From Arthrobacter sp. MMS18-M83 (GTDB taxonomy: Bacteria > Actinomycetota > Actinomycetes > Actinomycetales > Micrococcaceae), in NCBI RefSeq assembly GCF_026683955.1, contig NZ_CP113343.1, positions 1,674,001 to 1,738,000 on the forward strand: 64,000 nucleotides of DNA, given 5' to 3'. A model generated the notes under the pieces. The model was not told where the DNA came from. It did no database searches and saw only the letters and a program-made list of their open reading frames with translations. Position numbers and translations under genes: made by a program. Below, one piece after another: positions 45,753-53,431 of the stretch (the stretch's first letter is position 1; the number at the start of each line of letters is the position of its first letter).

Positions 45753-45768
45753 GTGAGCCAGCTCTCAC
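45753..45768. promoter_or_regulatory. Inverted repeat in the permease/alr divergent promoter
   Basis: GTGAG-CCAGCT-CTCAC is a 5-bp inverted repeat between the divergent starts, 18 bases before the alr -10 box. It may be an operator, for example of the adjacent PucR protein (inference). Confidence 0.35.
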
Positions 45769-45785
45769 GGCGGTGCAAAATGACC

Positions 45786-45791
45786 TATAGT
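45786..45791 (+). promoter_or_regulatory. Probable -10 box for alr
   Basis: TATAGT lies eight bases before ATG 45800 with no Shine-Dalgarno. Confidence 0.45.
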
Positions 45792-45799
45792 GATCAACC

Positions 45800-47035
45800 A
45801 TGAGACGTATTGCACAATCAGAACAGACGCCGGAAGCGGCTCTTTCCGGGCAGGTCAGCGTTGATCTGTCTGCGATTTCAGACAACATCAAGGCCCTCAA
45901 GAAGCGCACCGCCGCGCCGTATTTCATGGCCGTCGTCAAAGGTAACGGCTACGGGCACGGGCTGGTCGATGTGGCCCGCACGGCGGTGGAGGCAGGAGCT
46001 GACTGGCTTGGAACAGCGCAGCTCAGCGAGGCCATCGCGCTCCGCAAGGCGGGCATCACCGTGCCGGTCTTGTCCTGGCTTTATCTGGCATCCCAGACCA
46101 GCGCAACAATCCGAGAGGCACTCGAGTACGACGTCGACGTTTCGCTTGGGAGCGTCGGCCAGCTTGAGGTCCTGGCGGGTATCGCGAGGCAGCTGGGGCG
46201 GCCCGCCGTCGTACACCTGGAACTGGACAGCGGCCTCAGCCGCGGCGGCGCACGAAAGGAAGACTGGCCAGAACTGGTGGCCCACGCGCGCAAGGCCGAA
46301 CAAGATGGCACCGTGCTGGTCCGCGGCATCTGGACCCACCTTGCCTGGGCCGATGTTCCCGCGCACCCGGGCAACGCAGCCGCCGTGGCGGAATTCGAGG
46401 ATGCCGTGCGCGATGCGCGGGCCGCCGGACTGGACCCGCAACTACGGCACGTCTCCAGCTCGGCCAACATCCTGGACCGGCCCGAATTCCATTTCGACAT
46501 GGTCCGTGCGGGCCTGGCCATCTACGGGCTGGCGCCCGCGGATCACCTGGATCCGGCCGACTTCGGACTGCGCCCCGCCCTGAGCGTCACCGCACCTCTC
46601 GTCATGGTCAAGAAGGTCCCCGCAGGAACCGGCGTCAGTTACGAACACCAGGCCATCACCCACGAGCCGCGCTATCTCGGTCTCATTCCCTTGGGCTACG
46701 CCGACGGCATCCCCAAGGGCATCAGCGGCCGCAGCCTGGTCCAGATCGCCGGACGGAAAGTCCCCGTGATCGGCAAGGTGTGCATGGACCAGTTCATGGT
46801 GGACCTGGGGCCCGATGCGTCCGGGATCGAGGTCGGAGACACGGCGGTACTGTTCGGCGATCCGGCCGGAGGGGCTGCGAGCGCAGACGATTGGGGCGCT
46901 GCGATCGGAAGCCATGGCGACGAGATCATCAACCGGATCGCACCCAGACTCCCTCGTGTTTATGAGTCCGGTGCCTACGAATGCCCCGACTACCAGGGTC
47001 TCGCAGCCAGGGAGGCGCCGAGCGATGTCGCCTGA
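45800..47035 (+). CDS. alr: Alanine racemase
   Basis: A 411-residue PLP enzyme interconverting L- and D-alanine. The PLP Lys is in YFMAVVKGNGYGHGLVDVARTA (near 37), RAGLAIYGLAP is typical, and the catalytic Tyr region is GVSYEHQAITHEPRYLGLIPLGYADGIPKGISGR, followed by VCMDQFMVDLG. All active-site residues are present. It is divergent from an amino-acid permease and flavin oxidase, and overlapped by a PucR regulator. This suggests a catabolic, DadX-like role rather than only peptidoglycan supply (inference). Confidence 0.96.
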   Translation: MRRIAQSEQTPEAALSGQVSVDLSAISDNIKALKKRTAAPYFMAVVKGNGYGHGLVDVARTAVEAGADWLGTAQLSEAIALRKAGITVPVLSWLYLASQTSATIREALEYDVDVSLGSVGQLEVLAGIARQLGRPAVVHLELDSGLSRGGARKEDWPELVAHARKAEQDGTVLVRGIWTHLAWADVPAHPGNAAAVAEFEDAVRDARAAGLDPQLRHVSSSANILDRPEFHFDMVRAGLAIYGLAPADHLDPADFGLRPALSVTAPLVMVKKVPAGTGVSYEHQAITHEPRYLGLIPLGYADGIPKGISGRSLVQIAGRKVPVIGKVCMDQFMVDLGPDASGIEVGDTAVLFGDPAGGAASADDWGAAIGSHGDEIINRIAPRLPRVYESGAYECPDYQGLAAREAPSDVA

Positions 47036-48635
47036 GCCGAGCCAGGGCCGCCTGAGTTTTGTCACGCTCGATCAGTTCCTCAAGCAGCTGCCGCCCGAGT
47101 TGGAGATACTCCACGACGGCGGCAGCGGCGAGGAGTTGCTGCGTTGGGTTGAGCCCAGCGAACTGGACGATCCCACCCCCTACCTGCCAGAAGGGGAGTT
47201 CCTGCTGACCGCGGGGCTCCCCTTCCTGGGCGACGGCGGTTCCCAGGAGAACGTTGACGCTTACGTGAAGCGGCTGGTGGGGGCCAAGGTGGCGGCGCTG
47301 GGGTTCGGGATCAGGCCGTATTTCGACGCCGTTCCGTCCGAGCTACTGAAGGCTTGCCGCCGGCACAAGCTCACTTTGATTGAGATCCCGGAATCCATCC
47401 CCTTCGCCGCGATCGGACTGGAGTTCTCCCAGCTTCTGGAATCGGACAACGCGAAGGTCTTCCGCCAACTCGCCGACACCAACAGGCAACTCATGCGGGC
47501 TGTCCTCTCCCCTCGGCCTGAACACGAACTGCTCGCCGCGCTGGTCCTAAAGGCGCCAGTCTGGGCCCTGCTGGTAGGCGCGGACGGGCGGATCCGTGCG
47601 CGCGCCCACGCCGCCGGCGGCAGCACCGGCGTCGAGCATTCGCTGCTGGAGCCAATGCTGGAACGGCTCCTTTCGGGCAGCGGGCCGCGCGTTGAGGTGG
47701 ACGGCTTTGAGCAGCCGGGCTCAGCGATGGTTTTCGGCCACCCGCTGCGGAGCACCAAGGATGCCAACCTGGGCGCCCTGATTCTGGGATCGGACGTTGC
47801 ACTGACTCCCGCCCAGAACAGCGTGGTGCAGTCCGTGGTGGGGCTGCTGGAGTTGCTGGTCCGGCAACGGACCAGCGGCTCGCTCGCGCCGAGCCAGCTG
47901 GCCACCGCATTGCTTCTGCACCCGGAGAGCCTTGCCACTGGCAGTACGCGGCACATCAACGGGCTCAAGGACCTCCTCGCGCAAAGCTTATCCTCCACGC
48001 GCTCCGCTCCCCTGCGCGTCGTTCAGGGCATCAAGGTGGACTCTCCCGAATGGCCGGCCGGCGACAGCCCCGTGCGCGAGCTATTGCAGTGGCGGCGCCT
48101 CTTCGACACCAAGCTGGTGGAAATCACCGATTACGGATTCGCTGCGGTCACGAGGCTCAAGGTGGATGACTCCCTGCTGGCGGACATCGAAAGACTCGGT
48201 TGGCGGCTGGTCATCGGGGATCCCACCGAACTGACGGGACTCGCCGCAGCGCATCAGCGCGTCACGTCGCTCCGCAGCCGAGTGCAATCGAGCGGCACGA
48301 GCGCCCGGGTCGACGAGGTGACGTGGTCCGTGACCGGACTGCTTGGGCGTGAGGCCGGGTCCATGCTGGCCGCGCGGCTGCTTGAACCGGTGCTCGCCTT
48401 GGAAGCCGATAGGCGCGATCCACTGTTGGCCGTGCTCCGGGGCTGGTTGAGTGAGAACGGCAGCTGGGACGCCTCCGCCAAACTCTTGGGCCTGCACCGC
48501 AACAGTGTGCGCCGTCAGATCGGTCTGCTCGCCGAGCTTCTTGATACCGACTTGAACCAGGCCCAGGTGCGCGCAGAACTTTGGATCGCGCTGCAGTACA
48601 CGAATGAGTTGGTGCGCGGGGCGGACGGAGCATAA
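47025..48635 (+). CDS. PucR-family transcriptional regulator
   Basis: A 536-residue regulator. The N-terminal PucR domain begins VTLDQFLKQLPPELEILHDGGSGEELLRWVEPSELDDPTPYLPEGEFLLTAG. A central GAF-like region follows, and the C-terminal HTH_30 is LLAVLRGWLSENGSWDASAKLLGLHRNSVRRQIGLLAELLDTDL. ATG 47025 is preceded by GGGAGG and overlaps the alr end by 11 bases. PucR proteins control purine, amine and amino-acid catabolism; here the divergent permease/oxidase operon and alr are the obvious targets. Confidence 0.93.
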   Translation: MSPEPSQGRLSFVTLDQFLKQLPPELEILHDGGSGEELLRWVEPSELDDPTPYLPEGEFLLTAGLPFLGDGGSQENVDAYVKRLVGAKVAALGFGIRPYFDAVPSELLKACRRHKLTLIEIPESIPFAAIGLEFSQLLESDNAKVFRQLADTNRQLMRAVLSPRPEHELLAALVLKAPVWALLVGADGRIRARAHAAGGSTGVEHSLLEPMLERLLSGSGPRVEVDGFEQPGSAMVFGHPLRSTKDANLGALILGSDVALTPAQNSVVQSVVGLLELLVRQRTSGSLAPSQLATALLLHPESLATGSTRHINGLKDLLAQSLSSTRSAPLRVVQGIKVDSPEWPAGDSPVRELLQWRRLFDTKLVEITDYGFAAVTRLKVDDSLLADIERLGWRLVIGDPTELTGLAAAHQRVTSLRSRVQSSGTSARVDEVTWSVTGLLGREAGSMLAARLLEPVLALEADRRDPLLAVLRGWLSENGSWDASAKLLGLHRNSVRRQIGLLAELLDTDLNQAQVRAELWIALQYTNELVRGADGA

Positions 48636-48853
48636 CTTCGGCACTTTTTCCCAGTGATTTTTGCCGAACACACCTAGGATGCGTCTAAAAGAGCATTAAC
48701 GAGCTAGGTGAAGGCCGCTTTTGCACCTATTTTCTTGATTCCTCACACTCATTTTTTGCCGGCCTACACCTAGACGGGGTTTGCGAGACCTAGCCTTCGA
48801 GTGCCGGGCTACACGGAATCGACCAGTAGCTCATATCGAAGTAGGGGGAAGAA
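48636..48853 (+). promoter_or_regulatory. Upstream region of the peptide cassette
   Basis: This 218-base A/T-richer gap carries ACACCTAG at 48670-48677 and again at 48766-48773, with the inverted form CTAGGTG at 48704-48710. The spaced copies look like binding sites for a regulator, not coding sequence. AGGGGGAAGAA at its end is the Shine-Dalgarno for the peptide gene. Confidence 0.4.
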
Positions 48854-49093
48854 ATGCTCGCCATGACCACATTGAACGCAACAAGCGCAATAACAACGGC
48901 GCGAACCAAGATTGACGAAATGATTGTCCGCTACGACGGCTGGTTTCTTGTGCTTCTCGCCGTCCTGATGGTGCTTGCTTTTTCTTTGCTCGCAGCGATG
49001 GCCATCTGGTGCCTGACGCAAGGAAGAGGCCGTTTCACCGGCAACTGGAGTTGGAACCAATGGGGCGTCTCTATGTTCGTTGAATGCAGGTAA
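48854..49093 (+). CDS. 79-residue membrane peptide, candidate bacteriocin/signal precursor
   Basis: Not a family I recognise. A polar N-terminus (residues 1-28, Thr/Ala-rich) precedes one hydrophobic helix (about 29-52, WFLVLLAVLMVLAFSLLAAM). A 27-residue C-terminal segment follows, beginning at Cys53 and ending with Cys78-Arg79. It is rich in Gly and aromatic residues and includes GNWSWNQWGV (Trp65, 67, 70). The two flanking cysteines could form a disulfide. The start has a strong Shine-Dalgarno (AGGGGG, five bases from the ATG); ATG at 48863 is possible. A hairpin, an ABC transporter and an HExxH membrane protease follow on the same strand, so processing within the helix and export is a reasonable hypothesis. 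It could instead be an unrelated membrane peptide or a toxin. Confidence 0.65.
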   Translation: MLAMTTLNATSAITTARTKIDEMIVRYDGWFLVLLAVLMVLAFSLLAAMAIWCLTQGRGRFTGNWSWNQWGVSMFVECR

Positions 49094-49113
49094 CTCAGAG
49101 CCAAGCTATCCGT

Positions 49114-49144
49114 CGTGGTGGCACGGTGACGACGTGCCACCACG
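49114..49144 (+). terminator. Hairpin between peptide and transporter genes
   Basis: A perfect 12-bp stem CGTGGTGGCACG/CGTGCCACCACG with a 7-base loop follows the peptide stop by 20 bases. There is no T run. In peptide operons such structures raise precursor over transporter expression. Confidence 0.55.
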
Positions 49145-49168
49145 GCCTGAGCATCGGAAGCACCACTC

Positions 49169-49884
49169 GTGACACTCAGCGTCGACAACCTCAATTACTC
49201 CTACAACTCCAGAATCCAAGTACTCCATGACGTCTCGTTCAAGATCGCCGAGAACCAGGTGGTGGGGCTCATTGGCCCCAATGGGTCTGGAAAATCCACC
49301 CTTATTAAGGTCATCTTGGATCTGCTTCAACTTCAAAGCGGCCGCGTCTGCATCGGGTCCTGCACGAGCCAGAGCCGCGACGCCAAGATGGCGTCGATCT
49401 ACTTGTCTAGCAATGACTACCTTCCTGAATTCCTCACGGGGAGGAATATTTGCGCTTCATGCATGGGCTCTATGGAGAACCCCTGGACCACGCCGCATTG
49501 ACGATGCAATTCACCAGGTACTCAATGCGCGACAGGCACCGCGATTTGATCGAGGACTACTCACACGGGATGAGGAAGAAGCTGCAACTCATCGCCGCAT
49601 TCATGCTCAAGCGAAGGTTCACGGTAATCGATGAGACGCTCAACGGCGTCGACATCGACGCAGTCAACGTCTTCGAACGCGATATCCGCGAACTCGCCAG
49701 AGAAGGCCGATCGGTTCTGCTTTGCAGTCATGATTTCACAATGTTGGAGCACATCGCCGATGAGCTAGCAGTTCTCATCCAAGGAGCCTTGGTGGTTCAG
49801 GCTCCTGTCTGGAAAGTCATCCACGACCACGGAACGATAGCTGATCTTGCCAACGAATTCATCCAAGCAATGGAAACACTGTAA
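49169..49884 (+). pseudogene. ABC transporter ATP-binding protein of the peptide cassette, frameshifted
   Basis: A single ATP-binding cassette of about 238 codons if repaired. The first frame (GTG 49169, with CGGAAG upstream) gives LSVDNLNYSYNS, then Walker A VGLIGPNGSGKSTLIKV, up to YLPEFLTG. The rest is in another frame: LRFMHGLYGEPLDHA, a degenerate signature YSHGMRKKLQLIAAF, Walker B RRFTVIDETLNGVD and H-loop VLLCSHDFTMLEH. One extra G in the run at 49438-49441 joins them as LTGEEYLRFMHG. As given, the first frame stops at 49501 and lacks Walker B. Either a real null mutation or a sequencing error. It directly precedes the permease. Confidence 0.8.
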
Positions 49885-50921
49885 ATGCGCCTCAAGAGCG
49901 TAGTTCTCCTGTTTCAACTGTTCTGGCTCTTCGTCGTGAGACGCGTTCTCGGACGAGGATTGTTGGCTAGCCCAACCGCGCGGCTTTCTGCCCTGCTCCT
50001 TACCCTTGCCGCGTTCGCTGGATTCAACGCATTGAGCTATGTGGTCATCCGGCAGTATCTCGGCGGAACCGGTCTACTTGCGCCTGTCCTTCAAGTAGCC
50101 AATGCGTCCGTCGGATTCTGGGTACTTATTGCGTACACGCTGATTCGGGTGCTGTTCATGAAGGCGGACGAACTTCTGAAACTCTCATTCAATCTGCCAG
50201 TGACCAATAAGGAAAGGACGTTGGCATTTGCGCTCTTCGAGTCGTCCTTCGTTCTCCTCATGACCGTCTTCGTTTTCGGTGCTTTCTCCATCTCAACCGT
50301 ACTGATCGAGGGCCCGGACTACATTCCGAGAGTTCTGACGTCCATCTGGTTCCCCGCGATTTCAACCTACCTGCTTCTGAGTCTCGGCTACTGTCTCCTC
50401 GAGCGTACGCTTCTGGCCCTCAGGATTGCCCGGCTCCGCGGTCTAGTAGTTCCGATGGTGCTGGCCCTCGGGCTGGCCGTGGTCTTTCCCCAAACCAACG
50501 AGCTGAGTACCCAGATCGCCGAAAGCTACGTTTACGGGCGTGACTATTTTGCGCCGGTCCTGCTTTACGCAAAGCTGCAAAAAGACATCGGACTCTGGCT
50601 TTCCACCCTAGTGCTGCTTGCCTCATCAGCTGCACTCATTCCAGCAGTGGTAGCGGCCGCACCCAGGAGCTACGTCCCCATGCGGCGCTTCTTCGTCTTT
50701 CTACCTTCATGGCTCGCAGCCCGCAAGTTCGGGGTTCACGTGCTGGTCTTATTTCGCAGTTTCGAAACGATGGTTGCCGTCTCTTTCGTCATCGTCTATT
50801 CGGTCTTCGCTTGGATCCAGCACTTGGTGTTGCCACCTTACGCTCTTGCTCTCATCACCTTTCAAGGAGTCTACGCATTTTCTAACTCGGAGTGGTTGGG
50901 CCCCCGTTGGCAGTCCAGCGT

Positions 50922-51803
50922 CTATGCGATAGCTAGTTGATTTTTCTGCGTCCAGTTCTCCCAGTAGCGTTTCGGCGTCATGCCGTCCAGGGATCCGTGG
51001 GGCCGTTCATGATTGTAGATAGCTTTCCATTCCTCGGCCAAATACCTTGCCTCGGCCATGGTGTCCATGATTTCTCCTGTGAGTTGTTCCCTTCTGAATT
51101 GGGCGTTGAAGGATTCGATGAAGCCGTTCTGCCAGGGTGATCCGGGGTCGATGAACGCGGTATCGACCCCGGCGGTGTTGCACCAGTCAATCAGTGCCGC
51201 GGCGGTGAATTCAGGTCCGTTGTCGCAGCGGACGTAGGTCGGTGCGGTGCCGGTCTCGGCGATGATGTCCTCCAGCACGGCGACCACGTCGGAGGCCTTG
51301 AAGGACCGGCGCGGAATGACTGCCAGGGCGGTGCGGGTGTATTCGTCGATGACATTGAAGAACCGTATGTGCCGGCCGCAGGAGGTCACGTCGGACTGGA
51401 AGTCGAAGCTGACCACGTGCATCGGATACTGGGCGGTGAGGCGCTTCTGTTCCCCGGCGCCGGGCCCGGTCCTGCGCCTCTTCCGTGCCCTGGGTTTACA
51501 GGCCAGGCCTTCGTCACGCCAGAGTCGGCGGACCCGCTTCCTGTTCAGCGCCACCCCGTCCCATGCAGGCTGGGCCAGGAGGTGCCAGCGGGCCTTCCGC
51601 CAGCCCCACGCGGGATGCTTCACGGCCACGGCCCTCAGGTCCGCCCGCAACTGGGCCTCCTGGAATCCCATGTCGGGTTTCTTCTTGCGGAACACGGACC
51701 GGTTCTGGCCCAGAATTCTGCAGGCAAGGCGCTCGGACGCCCCGAACTTCTCCACTGCCATGCGCACGGCACGGCGGCGCGGTTCGGGGCTCAGAATTTT
51801 CCC
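50922..51803 (-). CDS. IS3-family transposase OrfB
   Basis: A DDE recombinase of the IS3 type (rve domain). Catalytic residues: Asp in VVSFDFQSD, Asp in VRCDNGPEFTAAAL and Glu in SPWQNGFIESFN, with 35 residues between the second Asp and the Glu. The N-terminal HTH_21 part is VEKFGASERLACRILGQNRSVFR. It is read as a -1 fusion with OrfA from the slippery heptamer at 51797-51803; its free-standing frame starts near 51767. The final codons (QLAIA and stop) lie at or beyond the presumed IS end and are borrowed from the interrupted permease gene. Confidence 0.9.
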   Translation of the reverse strand, partial: GKILSPEPRRRAVRMAVEKFGASERLACRILGQNRSVFRKKKPDMGFQEAQLRADLRAVAVKHPAWGWRKARWHLLAQPAWDGVALNRKRVRRLWRDEGLACKPRARKRRRTGPGAGEQKRLTAQYPMHVVSFDFQSDVTSCGRHIRFFNVIDEYTRTALAVIPRRSFKASDVVAVLEDIIAETGTAPTYVRCDNGPEFTAAALIDWCNTAGVDTAFIDPGSPWQNGFIESFNAQFRREQLTGEIMDTMAEARYLAEEWKAIYNHERPHGSLDGMTPKRYWENWTQKNQLAIA

Positions 51804-52114
51804 TTCGCGACCTCGTTCAGGATGTCGATGGCCAGTTCCTTCTCAGCCAGCAGCCGCTTGAGCCGGGCGTTCTCCTTCTCCAGTTCCCTGGTCCGCCTGG
51901 ATGCCTCGGCGTTCTTCTCGGAACCGTACTGGTTCAGCCACCGGTACCAGGTCGCCTCGGTGATCTGGAGTTCCTTGATGACTTCGACCATCGGGCGTCC
52001 GTCGTTGAGCATTTTCTGCCCCTGCCGGACCTTCGCGATGACCTGCTCGGGGGTGTGTCTGCGTGCCATGATGCGTGAAATTCCTCCTGCGTCCATTCTC
52101 GGACACGAAACTCA
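50938..52114 (-). mobile_element. IS3-family insertion sequence in the permease gene
   Basis: About 1.18 kb with OrfA and OrfB on the minus strand. The proposed ends begin TGATTTTTC (left, 50938) and, reading inward from 52114, TGAGTTTCG, with GTCC shared further in. The inverted repeats are short and imperfect. I see no clear target-site duplication, so the exact ends are uncertain by several bases. CTGCGTCCA with TTCTC also occurs in direct orientation near both ends (50946-50960, 52087-52100). Confidence 0.75.
51791..52069 (-). CDS. IS3-family transposase OrfA
   Basis: A 92-residue HTH protein (MARRHTPEQVIAKVRQGQKML, then MVEVIKELQITEATWYRWLNQYG), followed by a leucine-zipper-like segment ending LLAEKELAIDILNEVAKGKF. 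It has the length and motifs of HTH_Tnp_1 OrfA. The frameshift heptamer GGGAAAA (minus strand, 51803-51797) just before the stop fits X XXY YYZ in frame and would give the OrfAB transposase. ATG 52069 was chosen over a start nine codons upstream by homology. Confidence 0.9.
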   Translation of the reverse strand: MARRHTPEQVIAKVRQGQKMLNDGRPMVEVIKELQITEATWYRWLNQYGSEKNAEASRRTRELEKENARLKRLLAEKELAIDILNEVAKGKF

Positions 52115-52555
52115 CACAAACACTGGACTCCTACCCGGGGACCCAACCAGGAGCCCTTGCGACGCATGGTCATCTACCCGGGCAGCACCATCGCGAACTA
52201 CTTGCGCCTCGTGGGTTCACAGAGTGTCCTCCTAGCGGCCGTGGGCATTCCGATCACGGCGATTTCCACGGTGCAGGGAGTTTCTTTCGAAGCGTGCCTT
52301 CCGGTGGCAGGGTTCTGCGTGAGCAACATTCTCATATCAACGTTGATTGGGATCGCTTTCCCCCGGAGAAAGGAAATCCATTTACGGTGATCATAGGAAT
52401 CCTGCTCACGATGATAATTGTCATGATTGTAGGACTCGGCTTAAATGTCTTTAATCTCGACCCGATTATCAGTGCCGTGATTTTCGCCGCACTTAACCTA
52501 CTGGTCGTCTTTTACAGCATCTTGGGTATGCAAAGAATGGAAAGGATCGCTCGTC

Positions 52556-52873
52556 ATGAAATGGCTGCTTAGATTCGCTGCTGGGCTGACGGTCTCATTT
52601 ATTGTTACCATGATCGTAGTTGTCGCGAGTTTCATCACCACGATGTTCTCGGCGTCGGAAATAGGCGTGAGAAAGTTCGGCCTCTTCGGCGCACTCTTCT
52701 TTGAGCCACATCAACAGGCCAACGGAGCCACGGCCCTGGAAATCGGGATATCTAACGGCCTGCCCATCGCCATAGTCTTCGTAGGTTTGCTGGTTTTTTA
52801 TATTGCCGTTGCCTCAGCCTTGGAACGACTGAAGCTCCACAAGGAGCGCCTTCTGCGAGCAGGCCAGGGTTGA
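52556..52873 (+). CDS. Two-helix membrane protein of the peptide cassette
   Basis: A 105-residue protein with no recognised family. Two hydrophobic segments: LLRFAAGLTVSFIVTMIVVVASFITTMF near the N-terminus and GLPIAIVFVGLLVFYIAVASALERLKLH near the C-terminus, separated by a 35-residue loop (EIGVRKFGLFGALFFEPHQQANG). It overlaps the permease end by 17 bases and the protease gene by 4, so it belongs to the same operon. Position suggests an accessory exporter or immunity protein (inference). Confidence 0.75.
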   Translation: MKWLLRFAAGLTVSFIVTMIVVVASFITTMFSASEIGVRKFGLFGALFFEPHQQANGATALEIGISNGLPIAIVFVGLLVFYIAVASALERLKLHKERLLRAGQG

Positions 52874-53406
52874 CCGTTCGCCCGATTGCCCTCCGGGATG
52901 CGACCGCCAGCCTGGTACTCATGCGCCTCATGTGGTCGTGCAGATGGCCCCTGGGGGCCGTGGTTCTCGGCTTCTCAACCTGCGCTGCGCTTGCCGCCAA
53001 GACGGGCGACTCGGCACTTCTCCAAGTGGGCCTCTGGCTGCTCCTGCATGTACTTTGCCTGCTAGGCGGCTTTCTGGTGCACGAGTGGTTTCACGTTGTT
53101 GGCATGAGACTGTTTCATGGCGTTTCCCATGTCGTTGTATCGGCAGGCGTCCTTCGATTCTCCATCATTCCCGTCGGACGTCTCTACGGGTGGCAGATCG
53201 CAACCGTGTCGTTACTGGGCCCGGGTGCATCCTGCCTGGTCGGAGGGCTGATTGCCCTGCTCATACCCAGTTCAACCCTGCAGTACTGGTTCCTGTTGCA
53301 TGCAATCTTCCTTCTGCCATTCTTCGGTGATGGACGCGGATTCCTATTCGGAATCAGGAGGTGGGCCCGGCTGATTGGCCTACGCCCACCTGAAGTCAAA
53401 CACTGA
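52870..53406 (+). CDS. M50-like intramembrane metalloprotease
   Basis: A 178-residue polytopic membrane protein. The zinc motif HExxH is seen as LVHEWFHVVG near residue 70, within a hydrophobic stretch. A second motif, LLPFFGDGRG near residue 158, matches the LLPxxxxDG Asp motif of site-2 proteases, where the Asp is the third zinc ligand. The layout is that of the short M50 proteins found in peptide cassettes such as B. subtilis YydH. The start is TTG 52870, overlapping the upstream stop (TTGA). It is intact, and is a candidate to cleave the 79-residue membrane peptide. Confidence 0.75.
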   Translation: MTVRPIALRDATASLVLMRLMWSCRWPLGAVVLGFSTCAALAAKTGDSALLQVGLWLLLHVLCLLGGFLVHEWFHVVGMRLFHGVSHVVVSAGVLRFSIIPVGRLYGWQIATVSLLGPGASCLVGGLIALLIPSSTLQYWFLLHAIFLLPFFGDGRGFLFGIRRWARLIGLRPPEVKH

Positions 53407-53431
53407 GCTGCCGTCCGCTTCATTCGGGCCC

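Larger units (their letters stand above)
49885..52572 (+). pseudogene. ABC permease of the peptide cassette, split by an IS and frameshifted
   Basis: The left part (49885-50940, 351 codons) has many hydrophobic helices, e.g. LSALLLTLAAFAGFNALSYVVIRQYLGG and VGFWVLIAYTLIRVLFMKADELLKLSFNLPVTNKERTLAF, a layout of long bacteriocin/peptide-type ABC exporters. An IS3-family element then interrupts it. The frame continues after the IS (about 52115-52390) with RRMVIYPGSTIANYLRLVGSQSVLL to IGIAFPRRKE. Adding one C in the run near 52361-52365 converts this ending to FPPEKGNPFTVIIGILLTMIIVMIV and runs to the stop at 52572. Repaired and without the IS it would be about 500 residues. It lies between ATPase and the two-helix protein. 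Confidence 0.75.

Noticed and set aside
49450..49884. The second half of the peptide-cassette ATPase as an independent gene
   Set aside because: It lacks Walker A and starts inside the nucleotide-binding domain; one added G in 49438-49441 joins it to the first half.
51247..52235. Plus-strand open frames across the insertion sequence
   Set aside because: They are shadows of OrfA and OrfB, which carry the DDE residues and the frameshift heptamer on the minus strand.
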